A program made the translations under genes and the position numbers. The notes beneath the pieces are model-generated. The model made no database searches and had not been told where the DNA came from. It saw nothing but the letters and a program-made list of their open reading frames with translations. A stretch of 27,034 nucleotides of DNA from Candidatus Aminicenantota bacterium (GTDB taxonomy: Bacteria > Acidobacteriota > Aminicenantia > UBA2199): contig JAUWNT010000006.1 of assembly GCA_030612495.1 (NCBI GenBank), positions 1-27,034 of the forward strand. Direction: 5' to 3'. Below, one piece after another: positions 16,240 through 25,914 of the stretch (its first letter is position 1; each line of letters starts with the position of its first letter).

Positions 16240-17475
16240 TTAATAGAGCGAATTTATTGTATTTGCTGTAATTATTGCTGATTTCACATCATCACTCATT
16301 GATGTATAATTCCATGCTCCATATCTTCCAATTGAAAAGATCCCAAAACTTTTTAATTTCTCAAGAGTTTGAGGTACTATATTTTTCCAGTTTTTATCAA
16401 AAATTATGTAAGAGATTGGAATCACTTTTGTATCAAAATATAAAATTTCATTTTTATTCTCAATCAAATTTAATTTTTTTAAAGTAATTATTGTATCTTT
16501 TAGCAGATTAGCTTTGTTATGTTTTGTTTTGTTAATTACTGTTTTTTCAAGATAGCAAACAGGAATTTCCTTTCCTGGATAATAGCCTACTCTATAGAAG
16601 GGAAATTTGTTTTCTGGTAAATAGACCCAGTGAAAATTTTTTCTTTTCCTTTTTAATACAACATTTGTTACTAAAGTGGAAGTATTAAGTAAGCTTGTAT
16701 GTAGAGGAAAATTCTTTTTCTGTTTAATGATTTGTAATAATGTTTTTAAGGGAATTGAATTTATTAAGAATTCATAATGAAAAAAATTGTCTTTTGTTCT
16801 TACAGTTTTTTTATCAATATCAATCGCCAAAACCTCTTCATTCACCATGATCTTTTTTTTTACATCATTTGAATACTTAATGAAAAAATCTTTTAAGGAT
16901 TTTTCAGGATAATAAAAACTGGGATTATATCCAATTTTTAAAAAACTTTTACCTTTAAAACCCTGAAGAACGCTTTTTTTATCTGGAATTGGTATACTGC
17001 CTTTATCCATATTTGAAATAATTTTTTTTAAATCGAAACGATAATATTTACTCAAAAATGGTTTGAAAAACAGTTCAGAAAGTTTTTTTCCAAAATTGTT
17101 CTCAACAAATTCAAATAAATTATTTGATTGTTGTTCTGTACAGTTAAGTATTTCTTCAAGGATCTTGTTTTTTAATCTTGAAGGTAAATGTGAAAGATGA
17201 AATTGTAAGGGAAAAGGTATATATTTATTTACAATATATACCTTACTCCTCCTGTCATATTTTTTGAAATTTACGAATTTTTCAAGGTATTTTTTTATTT
17301 CAGGTTTTTCTTTAAAGTGAAAATAGTGACCTCCATAATCAAAAAAATATTTATTTGATTTGTATTGGGTTGAAAGCCCTCCGATATCACCTTTTTTTTC
17401 AAGTATTAAAAAATCTCTTTTTAAGTTTTTTGCAGCACTTATACCTGAGATTCCGGCACCTATGATTAAAATCAT
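16240..17475 (-). CDS. FAD-dependent oxidoreductase, amine-oxidase/UDP-galactopyranose-mutase-like
   Basis: This 411-residue protein has an N-terminal Rossmann dinucleotide-binding site GAGISG (6-11) with the ribose-binding acidic end EKKGDIGGL (27-35), followed by FFDYGGHYFHF. The C-terminal GRYGAWNYTSMSDDV segment matches the second FAD-contact region of the protoporphyrinogen-oxidase/UDP-galactopyranose-mutase-like group. Members often occur in surface-polysaccharide loci and act on sugars or isoprenoids, but the substrate here is unknown. Its start overlaps the upstream sugar-phosphate transferase stop (ATGA), so it is the third gene of a tightly coupled set with that gene and a GT2 enzyme. 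It is the last gene of the minus-strand block. Confidence 0.72.
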   Translation of the reverse strand: MILIIGAGISGISAAKNLKRDFLILEKKGDIGGLSTQYKSNKYFFDYGGHYFHFKEKPEIKKYLEKFVNFKKYDRRSKVYIVNKYIPFPLQFHLSHLPSRLKNKILEEILNCTEQQSNNLFEFVENNFGKKLSELFFKPFLSKYYRFDLKKIISNMDKGSIPIPDKKSVLQGFKGKSFLKIGYNPSFYYPEKSLKDFFIKYSNDVKKKIMVNEEVLAIDIDKKTVRTKDNFFHYEFLINSIPLKTLLQIIKQKKNFPLHTSLLNTSTLVTNVVLKRKRKNFHWVYLPENKFPFYRVGYYPGKEIPVCYLEKTVINKTKHNKANLLKDTIITLKKLNLIENKNEILYFDTKVIPISYIIFDKNWKNIVPQTLEKLKSFGIFSIGRYGAWNYTSMSDDVKSAIITANTINSLY

Positions 17476-18473
17476 TCCATCTTTTCTTTTGCAAGCTCTA
17501 TCCCAAATATAAAAAAGAATGCAAAAACTATTATTGTAGTAATAATTGTTATTGTTTGATTTGTATAAAAATTTAGAATAACAATGGCTGATAAAACCAA
17601 TTGAATAATGATTATTATACTAACGGTTTTTGAACTGGATAAATTATATTTTTGTTTTAGCCTTAGAGAAAAATGGTCGGGAGTCCCCCAAAAAGGGGAT
17701 TTCTTATGTAATAGCCTTAATGTCATTACAAAAATCATATCAAAAATGGGTATTGCAAGTATAATTATACCTGAAATAAATGCAATATCATTATATTTAC
17801 AATAATCACCCATAATTGCAAGCGCTCCAATAACAAGTCCTATAAACATACTGCCTGCATCTCCTAAATAAATTTTAGCTGGTTGCCAATTGAATTTTAA
17901 AAAACCAAGTAATGATGCACCTAAACTTAAAGATAAGATAGAGATCAGAAAATTATTATTATAAAGTGAAATAACAAATATTGTAAAACAGGATAAAACG
18001 CCTACAGAAGGTGCTAAACCATCCATAACGTCTATTATATTAAATGCATTGATCATAGATAAAATCCATATAAAGGAAAGTATTGTATTTAACCATGGAG
18101 GAATAAATAATAGATTTATACAAATACCACTTTTCAGTAGTATATATGTTGCAATAAGCTGGAATAAGAACTTTATTTTTGGAGTAAGAGCTTTCAGGTC
18201 ATCAAATAAGCCGATTATCAAAATTATTGATGACGCAAAAGAAATACCTAACAATTCTCTGTTGAAATCAAATAACAGGGCTGCTGGTGAAATAAATGCA
18301 AAATATACAATCACGCCACCCATATATGGGACAGGTTTTTTTTGTTTTTTTAAAGCACCATCTGGAAAGTCAAGTATATTATATCTGTAAGCTACTTTCT
18401 GAGCTAATGGAGTTCCATATATTGAGATGAAGAAAGCAAGAATAAAAGTAAATATAAATATAATTTCATTCAT
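17472..18473 (-). CDS. WecA/MraY-type undecaprenyl-phosphate sugar-1-phosphate transferase (GT4)
   Basis: This 333-residue, mostly hydrophobic protein has about ten membrane segments. It contains the family motifs KKPVPYMGG near residue 45, the Asp pair in GLFDD (91-92), NAFNIIDVMDGL (142-152) and YLGDAGS (Asp205). A cytoplasmic loop SPFWGTPDHFSLRL (259-272) replaces the HxH motif, as in many WecA-like members. Such enzymes move a sugar-1-phosphate, often GlcNAc-1-P, from a UDP-sugar onto undecaprenyl phosphate at the inner face of the cytoplasmic membrane, starting O-antigen, teichoic-acid-like or glycan synthesis. MraY itself is less likely, since no murein genes adjoin. It overlaps the GT2 gene before it by 8 bases and the FAD gene after it by 4. 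Confidence 0.85.
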   Translation of the reverse strand: MNEIIFIFTFILAFFISIYGTPLAQKVAYRYNILDFPDGALKKQKKPVPYMGGVIVYFAFISPAALLFDFNRELLGISFASSIILIIGLFDDLKALTPKIKFLFQLIATYILLKSGICINLLFIPPWLNTILSFIWILSMINAFNIIDVMDGLAPSVGVLSCFTIFVISLYNNNFLISILSLSLGASLLGFLKFNWQPAKIYLGDAGSMFIGLVIGALAIMGDYCKYNDIAFISGIIILAIPIFDMIFVMTLRLLHKKSPFWGTPDHFSLRLKQKYNLSSSKTVSIIIIIQLVLSAIVILNFYTNQTITIITTIIVFAFFFIFGIELAKEKME

Positions 18474-19395
18474 GTTCTTTTATTTTTTTACGTTTTTTTA
18501 TAGCATTTTTTAAATATTTGCCAGACATAATCAATTTGATTATAATTTTAGGAGAACTTAAAGTCAATATAGTTACCCATAATATATCTTTAAAAAAAAC
18601 AAATGGAATTGCCCACCAGAATTTTTTGAATCTAAAATTTTTTATTAATGTTAAATATCTGTTTTTTATAATATGGTACTTTATATCAGAATTGCGACCT
18701 ATAGAAAGCGAGAAACGTGATAAAATATTTTTTTTTAAGGTACCACCTCTATAGTGATATACAATTGCTTTAGGAAAGAAAATCGAGTTTAGCTTATAAA
18801 TGTTTGCTCTCCACCCGATATCAAAATCTTCCCAAAAAATAAAAAAGTCTTCATCATAATATTCATTGAATATTTTTAGTTTTTCTAAAGATTTTTTTGA
18901 AAAAACAGTAGCTGCACCGCATACAGAAAACACTTTTTTTTGTTTAATGTCAACCTTATTAATATTTTTATTGTATCCAATCTCTATAGGATACAACGAC
19001 TTGGAATAAGTTTGGCCAGCAGAATCTATAGTTGTTTTATCAAATCTTAAAATCAAAGGAGAAAGTAAAGATATTTCTTTATTCTCTTCAAATTTATTTA
19101 TAACAAAATAGTTAAAATTAGAATCAAGAATAATATCTGAATTTGCAATTAGAATCAAATCAGAGTTGCTTTTTTTTATTCCGATATTTGCAGCTTTTGC
19201 ATATCCAGCATTGTGATTTAGAAGTACTTTTTCAATGTTATCAAATTTGTTTATTATTTTTAAAGAGCTATCATATGAATTGTTATCAACAACTATTATT
19301 TGTTTAAATTTGTGTGTTTGTTTCTGTAAAGAATTTAAATTATCTTTAATGAATTTTTCTGAATTATAATTTATTATTACAGCTGAAATATTCAA
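18466..19395 (-). CDS. Family 2 glycosyltransferase (rhamnosyltransferase-like)
   Basis: This 309-residue GT-A-fold enzyme has the opening AVIINYNS, the nucleotide-binding VVDNNS (35-40), the metal-binding NSD (85-87), and the acceptor-side FFIFWEDFDIGWR (184-196) with Glu189-Asp190 as likely catalytic residues. These features match WbbL-like rhamnosyl transferases, but the sugar cannot be assigned. A hydrophobic C-terminal stretch (about 260-290) may anchor it to the membrane. The start appears to be TTG, since no in-frame ATG or GTG precedes it before a stop and the protein would otherwise lose its first strand; there is no Shine-Dalgarno site. It lies 25 bases after the serine-palmitoyltransferase-like gene and overlaps the next gene by 8 bases. 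Confidence 0.82.
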   Translation of the reverse strand: MNISAVIINYNSEKFIKDNLNSLQKQTHKFKQIIVVDNNSYDSSLKIINKFDNIEKVLLNHNAGYAKAANIGIKKSNSDLILIANSDIILDSNFNYFVINKFEENKEISLLSPLILRFDKTTIDSAGQTYSKSLYPIEIGYNKNINKVDIKQKKVFSVCGAATVFSKKSLEKLKIFNEYYDEDFFIFWEDFDIGWRANIYKLNSIFFPKAIVYHYRGGTLKKNILSRFSLSIGRNSDIKYHIIKNRYLTLIKNFRFKKFWWAIPFVFFKDILWVTILTLSSPKIIIKLIMSGKYLKNAIKKRKKIKEHE

Positions 19396-19420
19396 GATTT
19401 TAAAAGATGCATGAATTTTA

Positions 19421-20602
19421 CTAAATCAATCCGAGAGCCTTTCCCCCTTCATAGAAGCCTTTAAGAACGAAATCAAGGTCTTCATCTGTATGAGTGGCTG
19501 AAAAAGAAGTTCTTATCATTGCATCTTCAGGAGGAACAGCAGGTGCTATTACTGGATTGCAAAATATGCCAAAATCCCTTAAGAATTTCCATAGCATAAA
19601 GGTTTTTTCATCATTTCCTAAAAATACAGGAATTATCGGGGTTTCTGTATTACCTGTGTGATAACCCATAGATATTAATTTTTTATTCATAGTTTTACTT
19701 ATTTCCCAGAGTCTCTCCCTTCTCCATGGTTCATTTTGAATTATCTCCAATGCTTTATTTGCAGCTCCCAATGCAGGGGGTGTTATTGAAGCAGAAAATA
19801 TAAGGCTTCTTGCTGTATGTTTTATATATTGAATGATCTTATGGTCACCAACAACAAATCCTCCAAGAGAAGCAAATGCTTTTGAGAAAGTTGTCATAAT
19901 AAGGTCAACTTCTTCTAACATGTTAAAATGCTCGCAAGTTCCTCTTCCATTTTTTCCTAATATTCCAATACTATGAGCATCATCAACCATTACACGTGCA
20001 TTGTATTTTTTTGCAAGTTTAACTATTTCAGGGATATTCGATAGATCTCCCTCCATACTAAAAACTCCATCAACAACAATGAATTTGCCTTTACTCTCTG
20101 GTAATCGACTGAGTTTCTCATCCAGATCTTTCATATCATTATGTTTGTATTTTGTAACATTAGCATAGGAAAGTCGAGTAGCATCAACAATTGAAGCATG
20201 GTCCATTCTATCAATTATAATAACATCATTTCTCCCGGCTATTGCATCAATTACTCCCAGGTTGGTTTGAAATCCTGTTGAGAACATTAATGCTTCTTCT
20301 TTACACATAAATTCTGCAATTTTTTCTTCAAGCTCAACATGTAGAGAATATGTTCCATTTAGGAATCTTGAACCGCATGTAGATGTGCCGAATTTTTCTA
20401 TATCTTCGATTGCAGCTTGTTTAACTGTTTCGTTATCAAATAATCCTAAATAATTGTTAGAACCAACCATTAGTATTTTCTTCCCATTTACCCACACATA
20501 ATTCCCTTCAACTTTATCGATTTGTGTGAAATAGGGGTAAAGCCCTGATTCTTTTATTTCTTCAGCTTTAGTAAAATCATAGCATTTTTTAAAAACGTCC
20601 AT
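19421..20602 (-). CDS. Alpha-oxoamine synthase, serine-palmitoyltransferase-like
   Basis: This 393-residue PLP enzyme condenses an acyl thioester with an amino acid and releases CO2. The PLP-binding residues are all visible: His135 in DHAS, Asp207 and His210 in DDAHS, and the Schiff-base Lys241 in FSKAFASLGGF. GSRFLNGT (77-84) is also typical. The late segment NPVIAPAVPPEDAMIRTS with ATHT resembles bacterial serine palmitoyltransferases of the Bacteroidota type more than BioF or glycine C-acetyltransferase (Kbl), but substrate choice is an inference. AAGGAG (complement of 20609-20614) lies 6 bases before the ATG. The neighbours on both sides are an export system and glycosyl-lipid enzymes, consistent with making the first intermediate of a sphingolipid-like lipid. 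No ketosphinganine reductase or ceramide synthase gene is in the window. Confidence 0.8.
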   Translation of the reverse strand: MDVFKKCYDFTKAEEIKESGLYPYFTQIDKVEGNYVWVNGKKILMVGSNNYLGLFDNETVKQAAIEDIEKFGTSTCGSRFLNGTYSLHVELEEKIAEFMCKEEALMFSTGFQTNLGVIDAIAGRNDVIIIDRMDHASIVDATRLSYANVTKYKHNDMKDLDEKLSRLPESKGKFIVVDGVFSMEGDLSNIPEIVKLAKKYNARVMVDDAHSIGILGKNGRGTCEHFNMLEEVDLIMTTFSKAFASLGGFVVGDHKIIQYIKHTARSLIFSASITPPALGAANKALEIIQNEPWRRERLWEISKTMNKKLISMGYHTGNTETPIIPVFLGNDEKTFMLWKFLRDFGIFCNPVIAPAVPPEDAMIRTSFSATHTDEDLDFVLKGFYEGGKALGLI

Positions 20603-20683
20603 AATTTGCTCCTTATTATCTATTTATTTTAAATGTAAGAAATGATTGTTTTTTGTATTGTTGCTTTTCATATAAAATATAGT

Positions 20684-22057
20684 TTAAAAGTTATATTTCA
20701 GGCTAAAGAAGAGTTCATCGTAATCTTTTACTCTTCCGAAACTAGTTGTATCTTTGCCATCTATCAAACGTAAACCAAAGGTAATTTCAGCATTATCAAA
20801 AGGGTAGTACGTAATCATAGGAGAGTATATAATTGCATAATTATTTTTAATATCTTTAAATTCTTTTATTTCTATTCCTCCAGCAATAGGCGTTATTTTG
20901 AGTTTATTATCAAGTAATTTCCATTCCAGACCAAACATAAAATAATCTTCCAGATTAGCAGCACCTCTTTCGTGAATAAAACCGTGCAAATATTGTACAT
21001 TCAGATAAATTCCATTTTTAAAAGTATAATCCATTCCTATTACATATTTAATATATAATTTATTATCTAAAGCAACAGATTCATGAATTCCCATTCCTAA
21101 AGAGGATAAATCTGTTATCATTTTGATTTTTTCTGGGAAGAATAGAGCTGCTTCTGCCCATATACCAATGCTTCCAATTGCTCCTGCAAGGTCTATTCCT
21201 GCTATGTTCATCCTCGGATAAATAAGTTGACTTTTAATATCCACTTCTTCATGTTTTTCTGTAGGTATAAATGTGATTTTATTTGCCAGAGGAAGTTGGT
21301 CTCTTGCATGAACATAGCTTAAAGAGAAATCAAAATCAAAAATATTTTTTGAAACCCTAATACCTATTGTAGATCCCTCTTTTAAATTTTTCTGTGGTAA
21401 ATCAATTGTATCAGTTAAAGTGCCTAAAGTTAGTCCATTGGGAAGTTCCATGGGCTGGGATAATGCAGAAGCCCAGTTACCACGTGGCAAAACAGATGGA
21501 GTAAATAGAGGAATATAAACAACAGTAAACGTAAAATCTCCTGGATAATAAGATATTTTAAAACCATCAGATCCCAGATGTCTGCCAAAGTCCCAGATAT
21601 CTTCCAGGTCATAAGGGTTAAGGTTGTCTGTTGGATTAAACTTATCACCTGTGCCCCATGCTATTCGTTGTCTTCCTATACGTATATCAATGTTATCTGA
21701 AAGGAAACTATAGAAATCAACATATGCCTCTCTTAAATCTAAATTCCAGGTAGAGACCATGTTTTTATCCTTTAAATCAGAAATGTTTTGCACATTTGGG
21801 AAACCCCAGGATCTCAGCCAAACTTCACTGTAGAAGCGTGCTTTTTCAAGAGGTTTAGCTTCTGCTTTTAAACCAAGCCTATATTCCTGCCATGAAAATT
21901 CATTGTCACCTTTTAAACAAAGGCGATTGTCGGTTTGTAAATATCCTCCTAATTTAATTCCTTTATCAGAAGAATTATCATTCTGTGCATTTACTGGCAG
22001 CGAAAATAAGCATAACAGTATATACACAACTATTATTGAAAACAATTTTACTTTCAT
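20684..22057 (-). CDS. Outer-membrane beta-barrel protein, DUF1302-like
   Basis: This 457-residue protein has a signal peptide (cleavage probably after Ala24, VNA-Q) and then many alternating amphipathic strands ending in SLKYNF, the C-terminal Phe used by the barrel assembly machinery. The motif GRQRIAWG (128-135) followed by NPTDNLNPYD (141-150) matches the DUF1302 barrel family, which is often encoded with MMPL transporters and LolA-like proteins. A role as the outer-membrane exit or receptor for exported lipid is plausible but unproven. AGGGA lies about 6 bases before the ATG; the gap to the LolA-like gene is 19 bases, so they share a transcript. Confidence 0.8.
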   Translation of the reverse strand: MKVKLFSIIVVYILLCLFSLPVNAQNDNSSDKGIKLGGYLQTDNRLCLKGDNEFSWQEYRLGLKAEAKPLEKARFYSEVWLRSWGFPNVQNISDLKDKNMVSTWNLDLREAYVDFYSFLSDNIDIRIGRQRIAWGTGDKFNPTDNLNPYDLEDIWDFGRHLGSDGFKISYYPGDFTFTVVYIPLFTPSVLPRGNWASALSQPMELPNGLTLGTLTDTIDLPQKNLKEGSTIGIRVSKNIFDFDFSLSYVHARDQLPLANKITFIPTEKHEEVDIKSQLIYPRMNIAGIDLAGAIGSIGIWAEAALFFPEKIKMITDLSSLGMGIHESVALDNKLYIKYVIGMDYTFKNGIYLNVQYLHGFIHERGAANLEDYFMFGLEWKLLDNKLKITPIAGGIEIKEFKDIKNNYAIIYSPMITYYPFDNAEITFGLRLIDGKDTTSFGRVKDYDELFFSLKYNF

Positions 22058-22076
22058 GCTTTTCCCTTTTATTTTT

Positions 22077-22829
22077 TTATCTGTTCAGATATCGTTTTGA
22101 GAATTGTTTTTCAAGTATTCCTGAATCAAATTTTACATTAACTATACACATTTTTGTTTTATGCTTAGCTTTCAAATCTTCCATTTCAGATTCCTTTGAT
22201 ATCCAATAGCCATTTACCTTTTCTATTTTTTCTCTTAACATTATTTTGTAAAGTGTTCTGTTTTTATTATAATATTCGATTTTAAATGGGTAAAAGTTGT
22301 CAGCTCTAATCCATATTACCAATTTTGAATAGTCGGTTTTAACCTCCTTTTTAGGCTTCAGTTGGAGAATATAAGAATCATTTTCTTTTTTCATCAACTC
22401 AGGGTTATACTTTTCTAAGTATCTTATTGCCTCCATATCTTCATAGGTAAAGTCTGTGCCTGCAAATTTCGTGTTTTTAACGTGCGAAGCTATTCTCCTC
22501 ACTTTTTTAAAAGCAGGCAGATATAGATACATGATATCATTAGGAAGTGAAAGGAAAGCAATTCCTTTCTGATTGGCTGGCGAAAGAAATTTCACCATCC
22601 TTTTATCACTGCCTTTTTGAAGCATGCTCATCTCGCGTATTTTTTCTTTTCCATTTTTGTCAACCAGAATTAGTTTTATTTTTAAGTCCTGATCTTTGGG
22701 TGCATTAATAACATCATCGACTTTCTCAAGGATTTGCAGTGCTGTAAGCTGCTTCTCAGCAGGCAAGTCCTGGGGTAAAGACATTATAATGCCTAACATT
22801 AAAAAAATTGATAAAGTGATTTTTTTCAT
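22077..22829 (-). CDS. Periplasmic LolA-like lipid carrier (outer-membrane lipoprotein-sorting family)
   Basis: This 250-residue protein has a signal peptide (Lys2-Lys3, hydrophobic core, cleavage likely after Ala24 in LPA-E). The mature part shows the family pattern LTALQILEKVD, repeated beta strands, FLSPANQKGIAFLSLP, MYLYLPAFKKVRRI and FAGTDFTYEDME. LolA-type folds make half-barrels that hold lipid chains; members beside MMPL transporters are thought to carry hydrophobic cargo through the periplasm. The frame extends 15 codons upstream to 22874, but the strong AAAGGAGG site 8 bases before the ATG at 22829, and the signal peptide starting there, fix the start. It is 63 bases downstream of the transporter stop. 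Confidence 0.85.
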   Translation of the reverse strand: MKKITLSIFLMLGIIMSLPQDLPAEKQLTALQILEKVDDVINAPKDQDLKIKLILVDKNGKEKIREMSMLQKGSDKRMVKFLSPANQKGIAFLSLPNDIMYLYLPAFKKVRRIASHVKNTKFAGTDFTYEDMEAIRYLEKYNPELMKKENDSYILQLKPKKEVKTDYSKLVIWIRADNFYPFKIEYYNKNRTLYKIMLREKIEKVNGYWISKESEMEDLKAKHKTKMCIVNVKFDSGILEKQFSKRYLNR

Positions 22830-22837
22830 TTTTGTAT

Positions 22838-22845
22838 CCTCCTTT
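22838..22845 (-). promoter_or_regulatory. Shine-Dalgarno site that fixes the LolA-like start
   Basis: The complement reads AAAGGAGG, 8 bases upstream of the ATG whose first base is 22829. No comparable site precedes the longer in-frame start at 22874. Confidence 0.8.
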
Positions 22846-22892
22846 ATTATTTGAAAATATATCTTATCATTCATGAGAACCTTTTCCTTTTG

Positions 22893-25844
22893 TTATCTCT
22901 TAAACTTTTTTATATGTTTATTCATCTTTGATTGAATTCCATTTATATTTTTTAAAGTAATATGTTTTAAATATCCTAGGAATGAGGTATGTGTAAGCAG
23001 AATTAAAGATGGCAAAAATACTAATGCTGTTAAAGCACTAATTACCATAGTTAGTGCAATTAACCAGCCAAATCTTTGCATTGGAACAATACTACCAAAT
23101 AAGAGTGTTAAGAAACCAAGCATTACAGAAAAGGCATTTATTGTTATGCCTTTACCTGTTGTTTGTAGGGTTGTATTTAGAGCTTTTTCTACACTTTGCT
23201 CTCTGGCAAGTTCAAGATGAAAACGGTTATTGAAGTGAATGGTATAATCAATGCCGATTCCAACAGCCACACTTCCTATCATAACAGTAGCTGTATCCAG
23301 AGGGATTTTAAAAATCCACATTATAACAAAATTAAAAAAAACAGTAAGTATAATGGGTAAAATGGAAATTAATCCACCAATATAGGATTTAAATTGAATT
23401 GTTAACAAAATCAGGACCAATCCGAGCGCGAAAATGAGACTTAATGCCTGACTGGAGATAAGTTTGCTATCAATATCTTTATAAATTATTGGAAGTCCGG
23501 TTTGTCGGAAATTCATAATAATAGGGGAGTGCTGTTGATTATTAAGATTAAGTTTCTTGTAATAAGAATATGGAATTGTTATTTGAGTGTTATTAATATC
23601 CCAGATATCTCCAATTAAATTCTTTTGAAAATCAGGATATTGACTCAAGTCCTTAGAAAAAAATGGTTTTATTTCTATTATCAAATTATTAATCTTATTC
23701 CATTCTATCTCATTTTTGATGATTGCTGATATTGATATTGCTGCATAGTTCAATAACTCTGGATCATCCGCATAATATGAGGCAGGCACTTCTTTTTGTA
23801 ATTGAGATAAAATATTTTTTTTGGAATAATCCTGGTTTTTTTCCATATTTACAATAATTGATTTAACCAAATTTTCCCTGAGAAGTGCTGATTTAATATT
23901 CAAATCACTTTCCTCATCATTAAAATAATCTTCTAATTTAGCTGAGATATTATGTTTAAGTGGTTGCTGGTTAGCCTGAATGTTTTGTGAAATATATTTT
24001 TGTAAAATCATACGTAAAGCATTTTTATCATTTATTTCAAAACCATAATGAGCTGAATCGTAAGATATATTATTCATAATATTTTTTACTCTCAAATGAT
24101 TGATTTCTTTTAGGTTAGAATTTGCTTCTGCTAAGTTAATTTTTACTGTTTCTGGATATATTTTTTTGGAAATATATTGGTTTATACTATTGGTTATAAA
24201 ATTCAACCTCTTTGTATTAACGCTTCCTAATTTTGCCTGTATCAGCCCTTCATTATTTTCTGAGTTAATCAATTGCGGAAGAATCTCATTTCCTTCTAAA
24301 AAGAACCATAGGTTTTCCACACCTTTGCGAGTCTCTGGAATAGAGTAATGGTCATTTATTACATAATTCATTTCACAGATTAAATCGGCAATAGACTGAG
24401 GATCATGTACATCAGGTAAACTTTTGAGATATTTTTCTAATTTCATTATCTCTTCTAAGATAGCGGGATCTTTTAAATTACCTTTAACTATAATTTGAAT
24501 AGGAATAGAACCACCAAGTTTTGCTTCCATCATCTCTTCTGCCTGGCGAATTTCACTATTCTTTTTAAAATACTCTACCATATTTACTTCTCTACTAATA
24601 TTAAAAAGTGAAAGTATACCAATAATACAAATGCAAAATCCTATAATTACGATCATGATTTTTTTTCTTATAATGAATGCACTTAACTTTTTTATAAAAT
24701 GATAAGTAAAAGTATCCTGAACGAATTTCTGATTTTTTCTGATTTTAGGAACTTTCATAAATGACAGCAGAGCAGGTAAAAAAGTAATTGATACGAGAAA
24801 GGCAAATAAAACTCCGATTGCTGTAAAGATACCGAATTCTTTGATCAGAGTCAGATTAGAAGTAAGAAATGCTAGAAATCCTATGCTTGTAGTTAATCCT
24901 GCTAAAAAGATGGGAACTCCTACTTCACTGATAGTATCTTTGATAGCTTCAATTTTATTATCTCCCTTTTTTATATCTTCTAAATATTTATTCATTAAGT
25001 GAATACCATAGGCACTGCCTATTGCCAGCAATAATACAGGCATTCCATTAGAAGCAATGGTGAGTTTGATCCCCAGAAATGACATTAAACCCAATCCCCA
25101 AATTGTGCTAATTATTACAGTAGCTAATGGTAATATAACACCACGCTTACTTCGAAAGCTTATTGCCAGAGTGATAGAAATTAAAATAATTACAATTGGA
25201 AGAAGTAAAATAATATCAGAGTTTATTATATCAGTTAAGAAAATCATCTGGAATGGAATACCAGCAAAATAGAGTTTTTCATCTCCTTTGGTACTTAAAA
25301 CAAATTCTTTCATTTTTCGTCCAACTAAAATTTTATCAACATTATCTTTTAATCGTGCGATTATGACAGCAATGGTCCCATCATTGGATATGATATTCCC
25401 TCTATACATTTCTTTAGATAAAGTGTAGCTCTTTATCCTTCCTAATTCCTTTTTTTCAGTTGGAATTTGATAACTATCAACCAATTTTCCTATTTCCAAA
25501 CCATCTTTGATTTTTTTTATATCAATCACATCTGTAAGGCTGGTTACATAAGATATTTCGGGCATTTCCTTAAATTTCTGGGTGATAATATTAATACGAT
25601 TTAAAGTGTTAGAGTTAAATAAATCATTAGCTTCTAAAGCAATCATTGCTAATGAATTTCCTCCGAATTTTTTTCCAACTTCATTAAACATTAATACATT
25701 TGGATCATCTTGCGGTAAGTATTTCAAAATATCACTGTTTATTTCCAGATCCTTCAATTGATATGACATAAGTACTGTTAAAATAACAGTTACAATTATA
25801 ATTAAAATACGATACTTTAGAACTAATTCAGCAAATTTTTTCAT
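22893..25844 (-). CDS. MMPL/RND-superfamily exporter with enlarged second periplasmic domain
   Basis: This 983-residue inner-membrane protein has the two-fold RND plan: TM1 (about 10-28), a periplasmic loop (about 30-205), a bundle of five segments (about 207-370) with GSAYGIHLMNKY, TM7 (about 393-415), a second loop, and a last bundle (about 800-955) containing GIGIDYTIHFNNRF. MMPL proteins use the proton gradient to move lipids or other hydrophobic molecules out of the inner membrane (HpnN and mycobacterial MmpL are examples). The second loop is about 380 residues, roughly double the first, with a Glu/Lys/Asn-rich mostly helical insert. AGGAGG (complement of 25850-25855) is 5 bases before the ATG. 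The LolA-like and barrel genes directly downstream support an export role. The cargo is unknown. Confidence 0.9.
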   Translation of the reverse strand: MKKFAELVLKYRILIIIVTVILTVLMSYQLKDLEINSDILKYLPQDDPNVLMFNEVGKKFGGNSLAMIALEANDLFNSNTLNRINIITQKFKEMPEISYVTSLTDVIDIKKIKDGLEIGKLVDSYQIPTEKKELGRIKSYTLSKEMYRGNIISNDGTIAVIIARLKDNVDKILVGRKMKEFVLSTKGDEKLYFAGIPFQMIFLTDIINSDIILLLPIVIILISITLAISFRSKRGVILPLATVIISTIWGLGLMSFLGIKLTIASNGMPVLLLAIGSAYGIHLMNKYLEDIKKGDNKIEAIKDTISEVGVPIFLAGLTTSIGFLAFLTSNLTLIKEFGIFTAIGVLFAFLVSITFLPALLSFMKVPKIRKNQKFVQDTFTYHFIKKLSAFIIRKKIMIVIIGFCICIIGILSLFNISREVNMVEYFKKNSEIRQAEEMMEAKLGGSIPIQIIVKGNLKDPAILEEIMKLEKYLKSLPDVHDPQSIADLICEMNYVINDHYSIPETRKGVENLWFFLEGNEILPQLINSENNEGLIQAKLGSVNTKRLNFITNSINQYISKKIYPETVKINLAEANSNLKEINHLRVKNIMNNISYDSAHYGFEINDKNALRMILQKYISQNIQANQQPLKHNISAKLEDYFNDEESDLNIKSALLRENLVKSIIVNMEKNQDYSKKNILSQLQKEVPASYYADDPELLNYAAISISAIIKNEIEWNKINNLIIEIKPFFSKDLSQYPDFQKNLIGDIWDINNTQITIPYSYYKKLNLNNQQHSPIIMNFRQTGLPIIYKDIDSKLISSQALSLIFALGLVLILLTIQFKSYIGGLISILPIILTVFFNFVIMWIFKIPLDTATVMIGSVAVGIGIDYTIHFNNRFHLELAREQSVEKALNTTLQTTGKGITINAFSVMLGFLTLLFGSIVPMQRFGWLIALTMVISALTALVFLPSLILLTHTSFLGYLKHITLKNINGIQSKMNKHIKKFKR

Positions 25845-25914
25845 TCATTCCTCCTGTAAATTATCCAAGAAACCTTATAAAGCTAAATTCTCATACAAAT
25901 CTTAATATCACTAA

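Noticed and set aside
22829..22874. Longer N-terminus for the LolA-like protein
   Set aside because: It would bury the signal peptide, and the strong ribosome site serves the ATG at 22829.
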